DNA from: Rhodococcus sp. 105337
GTDB lineage: Bacteria; Actinomycetota; Actinomycetes; Mycobacteriales; Mycobacteriaceae
DNA: 64,000 bases
NCBI RefSeq assembly: GCF_012844225.1
Contig: NZ_JABAGQ010000002.1
Span: 372,001 to 436,000, forward strand
Direction of reading: 5' to 3'
A program made the position numbers and the translations under genes. This document shows positions 1 through 10,241 of the stretch, piece after piece. How positions within the stretch are numbered: position 1 is the stretch's first letter; each line of letters begins with the position of its first letter. Under the pieces are notes generated by a model. The model was not told where the DNA came from, searched no databases, and worked only from the letters and a program-made list of their open reading frames with translations.

Positions 1-72
1 TTCCTCGGATCGTTCGTCGCGTTGCTGCTCGGCGTCGCGGCGGGTGTCTGTCTGTGGCTGTTCGGCCGCTGA
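1..72 (+). CDS. 3' end of a membrane protein gene (partial)
   Basis: The first 23 codons are open in frame 1 and end at TGA (70-72). They encode one hydrophobic helix (FLGSFVALLLGVAAGVCLWL) followed by FGR, so this is the C-terminal transmembrane segment of a protein that begins outside the window. A transporter such as an MFS permease would fit, but the family cannot be told from this fragment. The gene converges on ilvD across a strong palindrome. Confidence 0.55.
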   Translation, partial: FLGSFVALLLGVAAGVCLWLFGR

Positions 73-83
73 GACCACGGAAA

Positions 84-121
84 ACGGCGGGGGCCGCACA
101 CATGTGTGCGGCCCCCGCCGT
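84..121. terminator. bidirectional terminator between two converging genes
   Basis: This is a perfect 19+19 base palindrome with CATG at its centre. On the minus strand it is followed directly by TTTT, the arrangement expected of an intrinsic terminator for ilvD. It can also end the rightward gene that finishes at 72. Confidence 0.75.
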
Positions 122-141
122 CGTCTCGTTCGTGCCCGTGA

Positions 142-1983
142 TCAGGGCACGTAGCGAACCGCGCCCTTGTCGGCGGAGGTGGCCAGCGCGGCATACGCGC
201 GCAGCGCGGTGGTGACTGTGCGCTGACGATCGACCGGCTGCCAGGGCTTCTCCGACGCCTCCATCTTGGCGCGACGGGTGGCGAGTTCCTCGTCGGACAC
301 CAGCACCTCGAGCGTGCGGGTCGCGACGTCGATGCGGATCTGGTCACCGGTCTCGACCAGACCGATCGTGCCGCCGGCGGCCGCTTCGGGGGAGATGTGC
401 CCGATCGACAGCCCCGACGTGCCACCGGAGAACCGGCCGTCGGTGATCAGTGCACACACCTTGCCCAGGCCGGCGCCCTTGAGGAAGGCGGTGGGATGCA
501 GCATCTCCTGCATTCCGGGTCCGCCCTTGGGGCCTTCGTAGCGGACGACCATCACGTCGCCGGGCTTGATCCGCTTCTGCAGGATCGCCGAGACCGCTTC
601 CTCCTGGGACTCGACCACGAGCGCAGGCCCCTGGAAGGAGAACAGGTCCTCCTCGATACCCGCGGTCTTGAGGATCGCGCCGTCGAGGGCGACGTTGCCG
701 CGCAGCACGACGAGTCCGCCTTCGACGGTGTACGCATGTTCGACGTCGCGGATGCATCCGCCGGCCGCGTCGGTGTCGAGCGAGGACCACCTGTTGTCGG
801 TGGAGAAGGGCTCGGTGGTGCGCACACCGCCCGGGGCGGCGTGGAACAACTCGAGTGCTTCGTCGGATGCTTTTCCGGAGCGGATGTCCCAGGTGTCGAG
901 CCACTCGTCGAAGCTCTTGGTGTGCACCGTCGACACATCGGTTTCCAGCAGTCCGCCGCGTCGCAATTCGCCGAGCAGTGCGGGGATGCCACCGGCCCGG
1001 TGCACGTCCTCCATGTGGTAGTCGGAGTTCGGGGAGACCTTCGACAGGCACGGCACCTTGCGGCTGATGGCGTCGATCGTCTCGAGGTCGAAGTCGACCT
1101 CGCCTTCCTGGGCGGCGGCAAGCGTGTGCAGCACCGTGTTGGTCGACCCGCCCATCGCGACGTCGAGCGCCATCGCGTTACGGAAGGCGGCGGGAGTGGC
1201 GATGTTTCGCGGCAGCACGGACTCGTCGCCGTCGCGGTAGTAGCGCAGCGCCGCCTCGACGACGGTGGTTCCGGCCCGCTCGAACAGTGCGCGTCGTGCG
1301 GAGTGCGTCGCCAGGGTCGAGCCGTTGCCCGGGAGGGCAAGGCCCAGTGCTTCGGTGAGGCAGTTCATCGAGTTGGCGGTGAACATGCCCGAGCACGATC
1401 CGCAGGTCGGGCACGCGCTGCGCTCGACCTCGTCGAGACCTTCCTCGCTCACCGAGTCGTTGGCCGACGCGGAGATCGCGGTGATGAGGTCGGTGGGTGC
1501 CTGTGCGACGCCCCCGACGACGACCGCCTTGCCTGCTTCCATCGGCCCACCGGAGACGAACACGGTCGGGATGTTCAGGCGCATCGCGGCATTGAGCATG
1601 CCCGGCGTGATCTTGTCGCAGTTCGAGATGCACACCAGCGCGTCGGCGGTATGTGCGTTGACCATGTATTCCACGGAGTCCGCGATGATTTCGCGGCTCG
1701 GCAGCGAGTACAGCATTCCGCCGTGGCCCATCGCGATACCGTCGTCGACCGCGATGGTGTGGAACTCGCGTGCCACGCCGCCGGCTGCCTTGACGGCCTT
1801 GGCGACGATCTCGCCGACATCCTTGAGGTGGACGTGGCCGGGAACGAATTGCGTGTACGAGTTCGCGATGGCGACGATCGGCTTGCCGAAGTCGGAATCG
1901 GTCAATCCGGTGGCGCGCCACAGTGAGCGCGCGCCGGCTGCATTACGTCCGACGGTGGTGGTGCGTGACCTCAACGGGGGCAT
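142..1983 (-). CDS. ilvD: dihydroxy-acid dehydratase
   Basis: IlvD removes water from 2,3-dihydroxy-isovalerate or -methylvalerate to give the 2-keto acid precursors of valine and isoleucine; it is cytosolic. The 613-residue protein carries the IlvD signatures CDKITPGML (around residues 122-130) and [10 protein letters not shown] (around 192-201), which supply cluster cysteines. The position of the first cluster cysteine in the shorter [2Fe-2S] enzymes is glycine here (QFVPGHVHL, near residue 49), as in E. coli IlvD. This is therefore probably the long, E. coli-type [4Fe-4S] enzyme. The ATG at 1983 is preceded by AAGGAAG at good spacing. The gene lies near ilvBNC but on the opposite strand, so it has its own promoter. 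Confidence 0.95.
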   Translation of the reverse strand: MPPLRSRTTTVGRNAAGARSLWRATGLTDSDFGKPIVAIANSYTQFVPGHVHLKDVGEIVAKAVKAAGGVAREFHTIAVDDGIAMGHGGMLYSLPSREIIADSVEYMVNAHTADALVCISNCDKITPGMLNAAMRLNIPTVFVSGGPMEAGKAVVVGGVAQAPTDLITAISASANDSVSEEGLDEVERSACPTCGSCSGMFTANSMNCLTEALGLALPGNGSTLATHSARRALFERAGTTVVEAALRYYRDGDESVLPRNIATPAAFRNAMALDVAMGGSTNTVLHTLAAAQEGEVDFDLETIDAISRKVPCLSKVSPNSDYHMEDVHRAGGIPALLGELRRGGLLETDVSTVHTKSFDEWLDTWDIRSGKASDEALELFHAAPGGVRTTEPFSTDNRWSSLDTDAAGGCIRDVEHAYTVEGGLVVLRGNVALDGAILKTAGIEEDLFSFQGPALVVESQEEAVSAILQKRIKPGDVMVVRYEGPKGGPGMQEMLHPTAFLKGAGLGKVCALITDGRFSGGTSGLSIGHISPEAAAGGTIGLVETGDQIRIDVATRTLEVLVSDEELATRRAKMEASEKPWQPVDRQRTVTTALRAYAALATSADKGAVRYVP

Positions 1984-2084
1984 GGCTGACTTCCTTGACG
2001 GGTTGTGCGCAAGCGGCGGACCGCATCCGGTCGCCGTGGCTGGGGCCTGTTCCGGGTGGCGGCACAGTCGAATTTACTCGTGTG

Positions 2085-2630
2085 CTATTTCGTCTCGGTA
2101 TCCGAGTCGGGTTCGCTCACCTCGTCGCGTGTGCCGGATGTCGTGTCGTCCTTCGCCGGTGAGCGTTCGGCAGCGGCCGCTTCGGCTGCGCGCGCGTCGT
2201 CGGCGGCTGCGTACGGGTCGGTGATGCGGCCTCCGCTGGCTTCGGCGAGTTGCGGCAGGCGTCCGAAGGTGACGACCGGCAACGGAACCTCGGAGTCGTC
2301 GGTGAGCGTCGCGCGGGCCCAGCCGCGCTTGGGGAAGCGGATGCCCTTCAGGGACTCCCACGGGATCGTCGTGGTGGAGAAGGTCGAGCGAGCGACAACT
2401 CCGTCGGGGCCGACGACGGTGCGCACGCGGACCACCCACGCGGCGACGAGGAACGGGATCACGAGGGTCCACGCGAAAGCTTCGGGCCACGCGAGGGCGG
2501 GAGAGGCCAGCGCAAGGAACAGAAGCCCGCACGCGAGGAACGACAGGCGCGAAATCTGGATGACCTGCGTCGTCGAATCCGGCATGTGGGATGATGGGGG
2601 AGGTGGCACGGGCTGCTGTGAAGATGACAC
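2085..2630 (-). CDS. PH-domain membrane protein (CFP-6-like)
   Basis: This 181-residue protein has two closely spaced hydrophobic segments (about residues 29-66, LSFLACGLLFLALASPALAW and TLVIPFLVAAWVV). A beta-rich bacterial PH-like domain follows (about 67-130, with TIPWESLKGIRFP), and then an acidic, low-complexity tail. It resembles the actinobacterial family of low-molecular-weight antigen CFP-6 (Rv3004), which likewise sits divergent to ilvB. Its function is unknown. The GTG at 2630 has AGAGG only four bases upstream. An ATG 15 codons further in (MPDSTTQ) has no visible ribosome-binding site, so the longer form is preferred with some doubt. Confidence 0.75.
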   Translation of the reverse strand: MSSSQQPVPPPPSSHMPDSTTQVIQISRLSFLACGLLFLALASPALAWPEAFAWTLVIPFLVAAWVVRVRTVVGPDGVVARSTFSTTTIPWESLKGIRFPKRGWARATLTDDSEVPLPVVTFGRLPQLAEASGGRITDPYAAADDARAAEAAAAERSPAKDDTTSGTRDEVSEPDSDTETK

Positions 2631-2690
2631 CTCTACATCTTGTCACTGCAGCCGCGGCATCTCACATTCTGGGACAGTAACCACACCAAG

Positions 2691-2720
2691 TTGACTGTCT
2701 CCCCACCACGCGCCTACCGT
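2691..2720 (+). promoter_or_regulatory. putative promoter of the ilvBNC leader transcript
   Basis: TTGACT (2691-2696) and TACCGT (2715-2720) are separated by 18 bases. The expected start of transcription falls at about 2727-2728, on the GTG of the leader peptide, so the leader would be translated from a leaderless mRNA. Confidence 0.6.
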
Positions 2721-2727
2721 CAAGCGC

Positions 2728-2775
2728 GTGAATCAGAATGGGTTGCTCGTAATCGGCCGGCGCGTCGTCGCCTGA
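2728..2775 (+). CDS. ilvB leader peptide (branched-chain amino acid attenuator)
   Basis: This 15-codon ORF reads [15 protein letters not shown] and stops at TGA (2773-2775). It contains the run Leu-Leu-Val-Ile and then Val-Val, all products of the pathway encoded downstream. Together with the terminator just before ilvB, this is the arrangement of a ribosome-mediated attenuator: scarcity of charged Leu, Val or Ile tRNA would stall the ribosome and favour read-through. Attenuation of ilvB by leader peptides is known in actinobacteria such as Corynebacterium glutamicum. The -10 box ends seven bases before the GTG and no Shine-Dalgarno is possible, so the peptide is probably leaderless. Confidence 0.75.
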   Translation: MNQNGLLVIGRRVVA

Positions 2776-2806
2776 GCCGCATTCTGCAACTCGCCCACGA
2801 CGCGCC
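2759..2806 (+). promoter_or_regulatory. leader RNA hairpin overlapping the end of the leader peptide
   Basis: GGCGCGTCGT (2759-2768) is perfectly complementary to ACGACGCGCC (2797-2806). The first arm covers the Arg-Val-Val codons of the leader peptide, so a translating or stalled ribosome would open or block this stem. It is a candidate pause or anti-terminator element. Confidence 0.5.
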
Positions 2807-2807
2807 A

Positions 2808-2841
2808 CCCTCGTACAGCACAACGCTGACGAGGGTTTTTT
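2808..2841 (+). terminator. ilvB attenuator terminator
   Basis: CCCTCGT (2808-2814) pairs with ACGAGGG (2829-2835) and is followed by six T residues (2836-2841). It is a complete intrinsic terminator lying between the leader peptide and the ilvB ribosome-binding site, 31 bases before the ilvB start codon. Confidence 0.8.
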
Positions 2842-2872
2842 GTTGCCCGGAGCCAGAATCAGAGGAATTGCA

Positions 2873-4813
2873 GTGAGCGCACCAACCGCACGGCCTCATC
2901 CCTCGCCGCGGAAGCCGGGGGCCGGAACCCCAGCCGCCGCCGCTGCCGCGGCGCAGCCCGCCACCCGACGCCAGGTCGCGCCCGAGCGCGTCACCGGCGC
3001 ACAGTCGGTAGTCCGAGCCCTCGAAGAGCTCGACGTGGATACGGTCTTCGGCATTCCCGGCGGCGCGATCCTCCCTGTCTACGACCCCATTTTCGATTCG
3101 AAGCGGGTGCGGCACGTCCTCGTCCGGCACGAGCAGGGCGCGGGCCACGCTGCCACCGGATACGCGCAGGCGACCGGCAAGGTCGGCGTGTGCATGGCGA
3201 CGTCCGGACCCGGCGCGACCAACCTCGTCACACCGCTCGCGGACGCGCAGATGGACTCCGTGCCGCTCGTCGCGATCACCGGGCAGGTCGGGCGCCCCCT
3301 CATCGGTACGGATGCATTCCAGGAAGCCGACATCTCCGGCATCACGATGCCCATCACCAAGCACAACTTCCTGGTCACCGACGGCGCCGACATCCCTCGC
3401 GTGCTCGCGGAGGCGTTCTACCTCGCGTCGTCGGGTCGACCCGGTGCGGTCCTCGTCGACATCCCGAAGGACATCCTGCAGGCCCAGACCACCTTCAGCT
3501 GGCCACCGGAGATGCACCTGCCCGGCTACCGGCCCGTCACCAAGCCGCACGGCAAGCAGGTCCGCGAGGCGGCACGTCTGATCGCCGATTCGCGTAAGCC
3601 GGTGCTCTACGTCGGTGGCGGCGTCATCAAGGCAGAGGCTTCGGCCGAACTGCTCGAACTCGCCGAACTGACCGGGATTCCGGTCGTCACGACGCTCATG
3701 GCGCGCGGTGCGTTCCCCGACACCCACACGCTGCACTGCGGAATGCCCGGCATGCACGGCAATGTCGCGGCCGTGGCGGCGCTGCAGAAGAGCGACCTGC
3801 TCATCACTCTCGGCGCCCGCTTCGACGACCGTGTCACCGGTCAGCTCGACTCCTTCGCGCCCGACGCGAAGGTGATCCACGCCGACATCGATCCCGCCGA
3901 GATCGGCAAGAACCGTCACGCGCACGTCCCGATCGTCGGTGACTGCAAAGAGGTTCTCGTCGAGCTCATCGAGGCGATGCGCGCGCATCTCGCCACCAAC
4001 ACCACGCTCGACTACACGGCATGGTGGGCGTACCTGGACGACATCCGTCGCACCTACCCGCTGAGCTACGACCGCCCGTCCGACGACTCCCTGTCGCCGC
4101 AGTTCGTGATCCAGGCTGTCGGCAAGCTCGCCGGACCGGACGCGATCTACTGCGCGGGCGTGGGGCAGCACCAGATGTGGGCGGCGCAGTTCATCGACTA
4201 CGAGAAGCCGCGGACGTGGCTCAACTCCGGTGGACTCGGCACGATGGGCTACGCGGTGCCCGCTGCGATGGGCGCCAAGATGGGCCGCCCGGACACCGAG
4301 GTGTGGGCCATCGACGGCGACGGCTGCTTCCAGATGACCAACCAGGAACTGGCGACGTGCGCCGTCGAGGGTGTTCCGATCAAGGTTGCCCTGATCAACA
4401 ACGGCAACCTCGGCATGGTCCGCCAGTGGCAGACGCTGTTCTACGAGCAGCGGTACTCGAACACCGATCTGTCCACGCATTCGCTGCGTATCCCGGACTT
4501 CGTGAAGCTCGCCGAGGCGCTCGGTTGCGTCGGTATCCGGGTCGAACGGGAAGAGGACGTCGAGCCTGCGATCCGTCGCGCCCAGGAGATCAACGATCGC
4601 CCGGTCGTCATCGACTTCATCGTCGGCAAGGACGCCCAGGTGTGGCCGATGGTCGCCGCCGGTACCGGTAACGACGAGATCATGGCTGCCCGGGACATCC
4701 GTCCCTTGTTCGACGAGGACACTGCCGCGGACGACGCCACCGTCGTCGACGCGGTCATCGAACGTGATCAAGCACGCGGCCGTCAGGCTGCAGCCGAGGA
4801 GGAAGCCAAGTGA
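2873..4813 (+). CDS. ilvB: acetolactate synthase large (catalytic) subunit
   Basis: IlvB condenses two pyruvates, or pyruvate and 2-ketobutyrate, using ThDP, FAD and Mg2+. It is the first common step to valine, leucine and isoleucine. The 646-residue protein has an N-terminal ThDP-binding domain ([23 protein letters not shown] with the catalytic glutamate), a central FAD-linked domain, and a C-terminal ThDP domain with [14 protein letters not shown]. An Ala/Pro-rich N-terminal extension of about 40 residues precedes the catalytic core. The GTG at 2873 is chosen because AGAGGA ends six bases upstream; an earlier in-frame TTG overlaps the attenuator. The gene overlaps ilvN by four bases. Confidence 0.96.
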   Translation: MSAPTARPHPSPRKPGAGTPAAAAAAAQPATRRQVAPERVTGAQSVVRALEELDVDTVFGIPGGAILPVYDPIFDSKRVRHVLVRHEQGAGHAATGYAQATGKVGVCMATSGPGATNLVTPLADAQMDSVPLVAITGQVGRPLIGTDAFQEADISGITMPITKHNFLVTDGADIPRVLAEAFYLASSGRPGAVLVDIPKDILQAQTTFSWPPEMHLPGYRPVTKPHGKQVREAARLIADSRKPVLYVGGGVIKAEASAELLELAELTGIPVVTTLMARGAFPDTHTLHCGMPGMHGNVAAVAALQKSDLLITLGARFDDRVTGQLDSFAPDAKVIHADIDPAEIGKNRHAHVPIVGDCKEVLVELIEAMRAHLATNTTLDYTAWWAYLDDIRRTYPLSYDRPSDDSLSPQFVIQAVGKLAGPDAIYCAGVGQHQMWAAQFIDYEKPRTWLNSGGLGTMGYAVPAAMGAKMGRPDTEVWAIDGDGCFQMTNQELATCAVEGVPIKVALINNGNLGMVRQWQTLFYEQRYSNTDLSTHSLRIPDFVKLAEALGCVGIRVEREEDVEPAIRRAQEINDRPVVIDFIVGKDAQVWPMVAAGTGNDEIMAARDIRPLFDEDTAADDATVVDAVIERDQARGRQAAAEEEAK

Positions 4814-5313
4814 GCACGAGCCACACCCTCAGTGTCCTCGTCGAGGACAAGCCGGGCGTGCTGGCCCGAGTCGCATCGCTGTTCTCGCGGCGCGGCTTCA
4901 ACATCGAATCGCTTGCGGTCGGTGGCACCGAGATTCCGGAGATCTCGCGTATGACCATCGTCGTCACCGTCGATGCGTTTCCTCTCGAGCAGGTCACCAA
5001 GCAGCTCAACAAGCTCGTCAACGTCATCAAGATCGTCGAGCAGGAGGACGAGGCGTCCGTCGCCCGCGAACTTCTGCTCATCAAGGTGCGCGCGGACGCG
5101 AGCGTTCGCACCCAGGTCATCGAAACCGTGAATCTCTTCCGCGCCAAGGTGATCGACGTGTCGCCGGAGTCGCTCACGATCGAGGCCACCGGCACCCGGT
5201 CCAAGCTGGATGCGCTTCTTCGCATGCTCGAGCCGTACGGGATCCGAGAGATCGTTCAGTCCGGCGTCGTTGCCGTCGGACGCGGTCCCAAGTCCATCAC
5301 GGCCACCCGTTAG
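4810..5313 (+). CDS. ilvN: acetolactate synthase small (regulatory) subunit
   Basis: IlvN activates IlvB and carries valine feedback inhibition. The protein has 167 residues. An N-terminal ACT domain ([20 protein letters not shown], then [12 protein letters not shown]) is followed by the ACT-like C-terminal half typical of IlvN/IlvH, ending at [11 protein letters not shown]. The GTG start overlaps the ilvB stop (GTGA), which implies translational coupling and balanced subunit synthesis. Length and domain order are normal for the family. Confidence 0.95.
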   Translation: MSTSHTLSVLVEDKPGVLARVASLFSRRGFNIESLAVGGTEIPEISRMTIVVTVDAFPLEQVTKQLNKLVNVIKIVEQEDEASVARELLLIKVRADASVRTQVIETVNLFRAKVIDVSPESLTIEATGTRSKLDALLRMLEPYGIREIVQSGVVAVGRGPKSITATR

Positions 5314-6363
<1,050 letters not shown>

Positions 6364-6380
6364 TCGTTTCCATTTCGCCA

Positions 6381-6423
6381 CGACGGCAGCCCGCCACCCC
6401 GAAAGGGTGGCGGGCTGCCGTCG
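6381..6423 (+). terminator. intrinsic terminator of ilvBNC
   Basis: A 19-bp perfect stem (6381-6399 with 6405-6423) with the five-base loop CGAAA starts 17 bases after the ilvC stop codon. It is followed by TTCC rather than a long T-run, as is common in high-GC actinobacteria. Confidence 0.75.
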
Positions 6424-6513
6424 TTCCGGTGCGGCCCCCGGCGGTCGGTGCGTGCCGAGACGAATATCGTCACGCGCCGGACGCGGACCGCACCGGCGGA
6501 CCATACTTGCCCA

Positions 6514-8328
6514 ATGTCGCTCTCGGCCGCCGCCAGCCGGATTCCCGGCATCGCCACGGCACGCAGGTACCAGCGCGGATGGCTGCGGACCGACATCACT
6601 GCGGGTTTGGTGGTCAGCGCACTGCTCGTGCCCACCGGCATGGGATATGCGGCAGCTGCGGGACTGCCTGCCCACATGGGCATGTACGCCACGATCGTGC
6701 CGATGCTGGTGTACGCGCTCGTCGGTCCGTCGCGCATCCTCGTGGTCGTTCCGTCTTCCGCCCTGGCACCGCTGATCGCGGCGGCGGTCGTTCCCCTCGC
6801 CGCGGCAGGAGATCCCTCCCGCGCCGTGGCGCTAGCCGGTCTGCTCGCCCTGATAGTCGGAATTCTGCTGTTGTTCAGCGGGATTCTGCGCCTCGGATTC
6901 ATCACAGAACTGCTGTCCAACCCCATCAGGGTCGGATTTCTCAACGCTATCGCTCTGATCGTGATCGCGAGCGAGGTCCCGCACCTACTCGGTGCGAATA
7001 CCCGGCCGGCCGACCTTTTCACGAACCTCAGGAATGCTGCGGACGCGGTGCGCGGGGGTGCGCTCGGATCGCTCGCCTTCCTCCTCGGCGGCGCTACCCT
7101 GATCCTGATCGTGGTGATGCAGGTGCTGTGGCCACGAGCTCCGGGCATCCTCGTCGGGGTCGTCGTGGCCACCGGGGTGACAGCCGCTTTCGGGCTGGGC
7201 GACAAACTCGAGACGGTGGGCGCGCTCCCGTCGGGGCTCCCGGGCCCGGCCCTCGGCGGGCTCGCGTGGAGCGACGTCGCGACCCTGCTCGGCCCCGCTG
7301 TCGCGATCGCCATCATCGGTTTCGCCGACACCTCCGTCGTGTCCCGCGCTTTCTCGTCCGAGCGCGGTGAGGACGTGAACGGAAGCTCCGAGATGCGGGC
7401 GCTCGGCGTCGCGAACCTCGCGGCCGGTGTCACAGGCGGGTTCCCGGTGTGCGGTAGCGGAAGCCGCACGCCTGTCGTCCAACGCGCGGGCGCGCACACA
7501 CAACTCGCCGGAGTGGTGGGAGCACTGACGGTCCTTGCCTTCCTCCTGCTCGCACCCGGCGCGACGGGCAACCTTCCGCGTTCTGCGCTCAGCGCCGTCG
7601 TCATCGTCGCTGCGAGCGCGCAGTTCAAACTCGCCAAGGTCAGGCATCTGTGGCAGGTGGCCAAGATCGAATTCGGTTTGTGTATAGCGGCATCCGTCGC
7701 TGTCATCCTCGCGGGCGTGCTGCGAGGCGTACTGATCGCGATCGCGCTGTCGCTGATGGCGTTGGTGATCCAGGCCTGGCGGCCTCACCGCGCCGAACTC
7801 GTCGAAGTCCCCGGAATCGCCGGATATCACGACAGGGAGCGCCATCCCGAAGGCCACCGGATCAGAGGGCTCCTCCTGGCACGGTTCGACGCACCGCTGT
7901 TCTTCGCGAACGGCTCGATTCTCACGGGATATGTGCGCGCACTCGTACAGGAGCGATCGGATCGGGTGGAGTGGGTGATCCTCGTGGCGCAGCCGATCAC
8001 CGATCTCGACACGACGTCGGTCGAAGAGATCGAGCGGCTCGATGAATACTTGTCCCACAACGGAATTCGACTCGTTTTCGCGGGATTGGAGGGCCAGGAG
8101 AGGGACAAGCTGCTGCGCATGCAATCGGCGAACCGTTTCCACCGGGAACGGTTCTATCCCACGACTCGTGCCGCCGTGATCGCCTTCCGGCACCGGCACG
8201 ACACCGGTATCACGCAGCGGACAATTCGTGCGCGTCCGGACATTTCGCCGACGGGAACCACCGGACGGAGTGCACGGCGGAGGCCGCGCCCGGTGCCGGG
8301 CGCCAGGCATCTGCGGCGGCGGCACTGA
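6514..8328 (+). CDS. SulP-family anion transporter with STAS domain
   Basis: This 604-residue integral membrane protein has about 10-12 hydrophobic segments across residues 25-420 and a cytoplasmic STAS domain at about 440-560 (DAPLFFANGSILTGYVRALVQ, DTTSVEEIERL). The N-terminal signature GLVVSALLVPTGMGYAAAAGLP is that of SulP proteins, which move sulfate, bicarbonate or other anions by symport or exchange. The substrate cannot be read from the sequence. The last 50 residues are Arg-rich and atypical. The ATG at 6514 lies seven bases after CATACT, so it is probably leaderless; upstream in-frame codons exist but are less likely. The sulfate ABC operon is far away (50 kb), so a role in sulfate uptake is only a possibility. 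Confidence 0.85.
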   Translation: MSLSAAASRIPGIATARRYQRGWLRTDITAGLVVSALLVPTGMGYAAAAGLPAHMGMYATIVPMLVYALVGPSRILVVVPSSALAPLIAAAVVPLAAAGDPSRAVALAGLLALIVGILLLFSGILRLGFITELLSNPIRVGFLNAIALIVIASEVPHLLGANTRPADLFTNLRNAADAVRGGALGSLAFLLGGATLILIVVMQVLWPRAPGILVGVVVATGVTAAFGLGDKLETVGALPSGLPGPALGGLAWSDVATLLGPAVAIAIIGFADTSVVSRAFSSERGEDVNGSSEMRALGVANLAAGVTGGFPVCGSGSRTPVVQRAGAHTQLAGVVGALTVLAFLLLAPGATGNLPRSALSAVVIVAASAQFKLAKVRHLWQVAKIEFGLCIAASVAVILAGVLRGVLIAIALSLMALVIQAWRPHRAELVEVPGIAGYHDRERHPEGHRIRGLLLARFDAPLFFANGSILTGYVRALVQERSDRVEWVILVAQPITDLDTTSVEEIERLDEYLSHNGIRLVFAGLEGQERDKLLRMQSANRFHRERFYPTTRAAVIAFRHRHDTGITQRTIRARPDISPTGTTGRSARRRPRPVPGARHLRRRH

Positions 8329-8540
8329 GGTATCCGCGACCTCTTTCGACCGGCTATCGGTCGGGCTCAGGATCGCGTGGGGGGACTCCACCCCGCTCCG
8401 GTGTACCCCGGTGGGCGATCCCGGTGGGTCCGTAGTGGGGGCAGGGGCACTAAACTGTGTGCGGTCGCGGGTGAACGCGCCTTCCGACAGGCGTCGGCGC
8501 CGCCGACCACCCACACATTCACGACACAGGGAGTCCACAC

Positions 8541-10133
8541 GTGAGCCAGAATGGCCGTCCAGTAGTCCTGATCGCCGACAAGCTTGCGCAATCGACCGTC
8601 GATGCGCTCGGTGACGGTGTCGAGGTGCGCTGGGTGGACGGCCCGGACCGCCCGGCGCTGCTCGCCGCCGTGCCCGACGCGCATGCGCTGCTCGTCCGGT
8701 CCGCAACGACTGTCGACGCAGAGGTGCTCGCCGCCGCGACCAACCTGAAGATCGTCGGCCGCGCAGGTGTGGGTCTCGACAACGTCGACATCGCCGCCGC
8801 CACCGAGCGCGGCGTGATGGTCGTCAACGCTCCGACGTCCAACATCCACTCGGCCGCTGAGCACGCTGTCGCGCTGCTGCTCTCGACCGCGCGCCAGATC
8901 CCGGCCGCCGACCGCACGCTGCGCGAGAAGACCTGGAAGCGCTCGAGCTTCAACGGCACCGAGATCCTCGGCAAGACCGTCGGCGTCGTCGGCCTCGGCC
9001 GGATCGGTCAGCTCTTCGCGCAGCGCCTCGCCGCGTTCGAGACCGACATCATCGCGTACGACCCGTACCTGCCCGCAGCGCGTGCGGCACAGCTGGGGAT
9101 CGAACTGGTCGACATCGACGAACTCGTCGCGCGGGCCGACTTCATCTCCGTGCACCTGCCCAAGACCAAGGAAACCGCCGGTCTGCTCAACGCGGAGCGT
9201 CTTGCCAAGACCAAGGACGGCGTGATCATCGTCAACGCCGCTCGCGGCGGTCTCATCGACGAAGGCGCACTGTACGACGCGCTCGTCTCCGGCAAGGTCC
9301 GCGCCGCGGGGCTCGACGTCTTCAACTCCGAGCCGTGCACCGATTCGCCGCTGTTCGATCTCGACAACGTGGTCGTCACCCCCCACCTCGGGGCATCCAC
9401 CTCCGAGGCCCAGGACCGGGCGGGCACCGACGTCGCGAAGAGCGTGCTGCTCGCACTCGCCGGCGAGTTCGTGCCGGACGCCGTGAACGTCTCCGGTGGC
9501 CCGGTCGGCGAAGAGGTCGCGCCGTGGCTGGAACTGGTCCGCAAGCTCGGCCTGCTCGCCGGCACCCTCTCGCCCGAGGCAGTCCAGAACGTGCAGGTCG
9601 TCGCGAGCGGCGAACTCTCGTCCGAGAACGTCGAGATCCTCGGACTCGCTGCGCTGCGGGGCCTGTTCTCGGCCAGCAGCGACGAGCCCGTCACCTTCGT
9701 CAACGCACCGCAGCTCGCCGAGCAGCGCGGCGTGACCGTCGAGGTCGAGAAGGTCAGCGAGGCGCAGACCCACCGCAGTGCCGTCGAGGTGCGCGCCGTG
9801 GCCGCCGACGGTCACGTCACGCAGGTCGCGGGTGCGCTCACCGGCCTGCAGCAGGTCGAGAAGATCGTCAACATCAACGGACGCAGCTTCGACCTGCGTG
9901 CCGAGGGCCACAACTTCATCGTGCACTACCAGGATCGCCCGGGTGTCCTCGGAACACTCGGCACCGTTCTCGGTAACGCCGGTATCGACATTCAGGCCGC
10001 CGCACTGAGCCAGGATGCCGAAGGCCCGGGCGCGACCGTCATCCTGCGCGTGAACCGCGTCGTGGGTGACGCCGAGGTCGCGCAGATCGTCGAGCAGCTC
10101 GACGCACGCGTCGCGCAGGTCGACCTGTCCTGA
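8541..10133 (+). CDS. serA: D-3-phosphoglycerate dehydrogenase
   Basis: SerA oxidises 3-phosphoglycerate with NAD+, the first step of serine synthesis. The 530 residues follow the long actinobacterial form: a split substrate domain, a Rossmann domain (VGVVGLGRIGQLFA, about 145-158), the allosteric substrate-binding insert, and a C-terminal ACT domain (IVHYQDRPGVLGTLG, from about 457) for serine feedback. Catalytic residues sit in NAARGGLIDE (Arg) and VTPHLGAST (His). The GTG at 8541 has AGGGAG upstream. The 212-bp gap before it holds a possible -10 box (TAAACT, 8451-8456) and otherwise nothing I recognise. Confidence 0.95.
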   Translation: MSQNGRPVVLIADKLAQSTVDALGDGVEVRWVDGPDRPALLAAVPDAHALLVRSATTVDAEVLAAATNLKIVGRAGVGLDNVDIAAATERGVMVVNAPTSNIHSAAEHAVALLLSTARQIPAADRTLREKTWKRSSFNGTEILGKTVGVVGLGRIGQLFAQRLAAFETDIIAYDPYLPAARAAQLGIELVDIDELVARADFISVHLPKTKETAGLLNAERLAKTKDGVIIVNAARGGLIDEGALYDALVSGKVRAAGLDVFNSEPCTDSPLFDLDNVVVTPHLGASTSEAQDRAGTDVAKSVLLALAGEFVPDAVNVSGGPVGEEVAPWLELVRKLGLLAGTLSPEAVQNVQVVASGELSSENVEILGLAALRGLFSASSDEPVTFVNAPQLAEQRGVTVEVEKVSEAQTHRSAVEVRAVAADGHVTQVAGALTGLQQVEKIVNINGRSFDLRAEGHNFIVHYQDRPGVLGTLGTVLGNAGIDIQAAALSQDAEGPGATVILRVNRVVGDAEVAQIVEQLDARVAQVDLS

Positions 10134-10177
10134 TCGTTTCCGGGGCGTCTACGGGCGCCCTCGGGCCCAGCATCGTC

Positions 10178-10215
10178 CGGTGGCCGCGACCGTCTCAGCA
10201 CGGTCGCGGCCACCG
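10178..10215 (+). terminator. strong hairpin between serA and leuB
   Basis: A 16-bp perfect stem (10178-10193 with 10200-10215) has the six-base loop CTCAGC. No T-run follows. It may terminate serA transcripts, but it lies only 6 bases before the leuB ribosome-binding site, so it could also act as a leader structure limiting leuB expression. Confidence 0.55.
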
Positions 10216-10241
10216 TCGCACAGGAAGTGAGCACCAACCCA

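Noticed and set aside
2720-4771. 683-codon open frame opposite ilvB
   Set aside because: It is an antisense shadow of ilvB: same region, Arg/Asp/His-rich composition, no ribosome-binding site, and it runs across the leader and attenuator.
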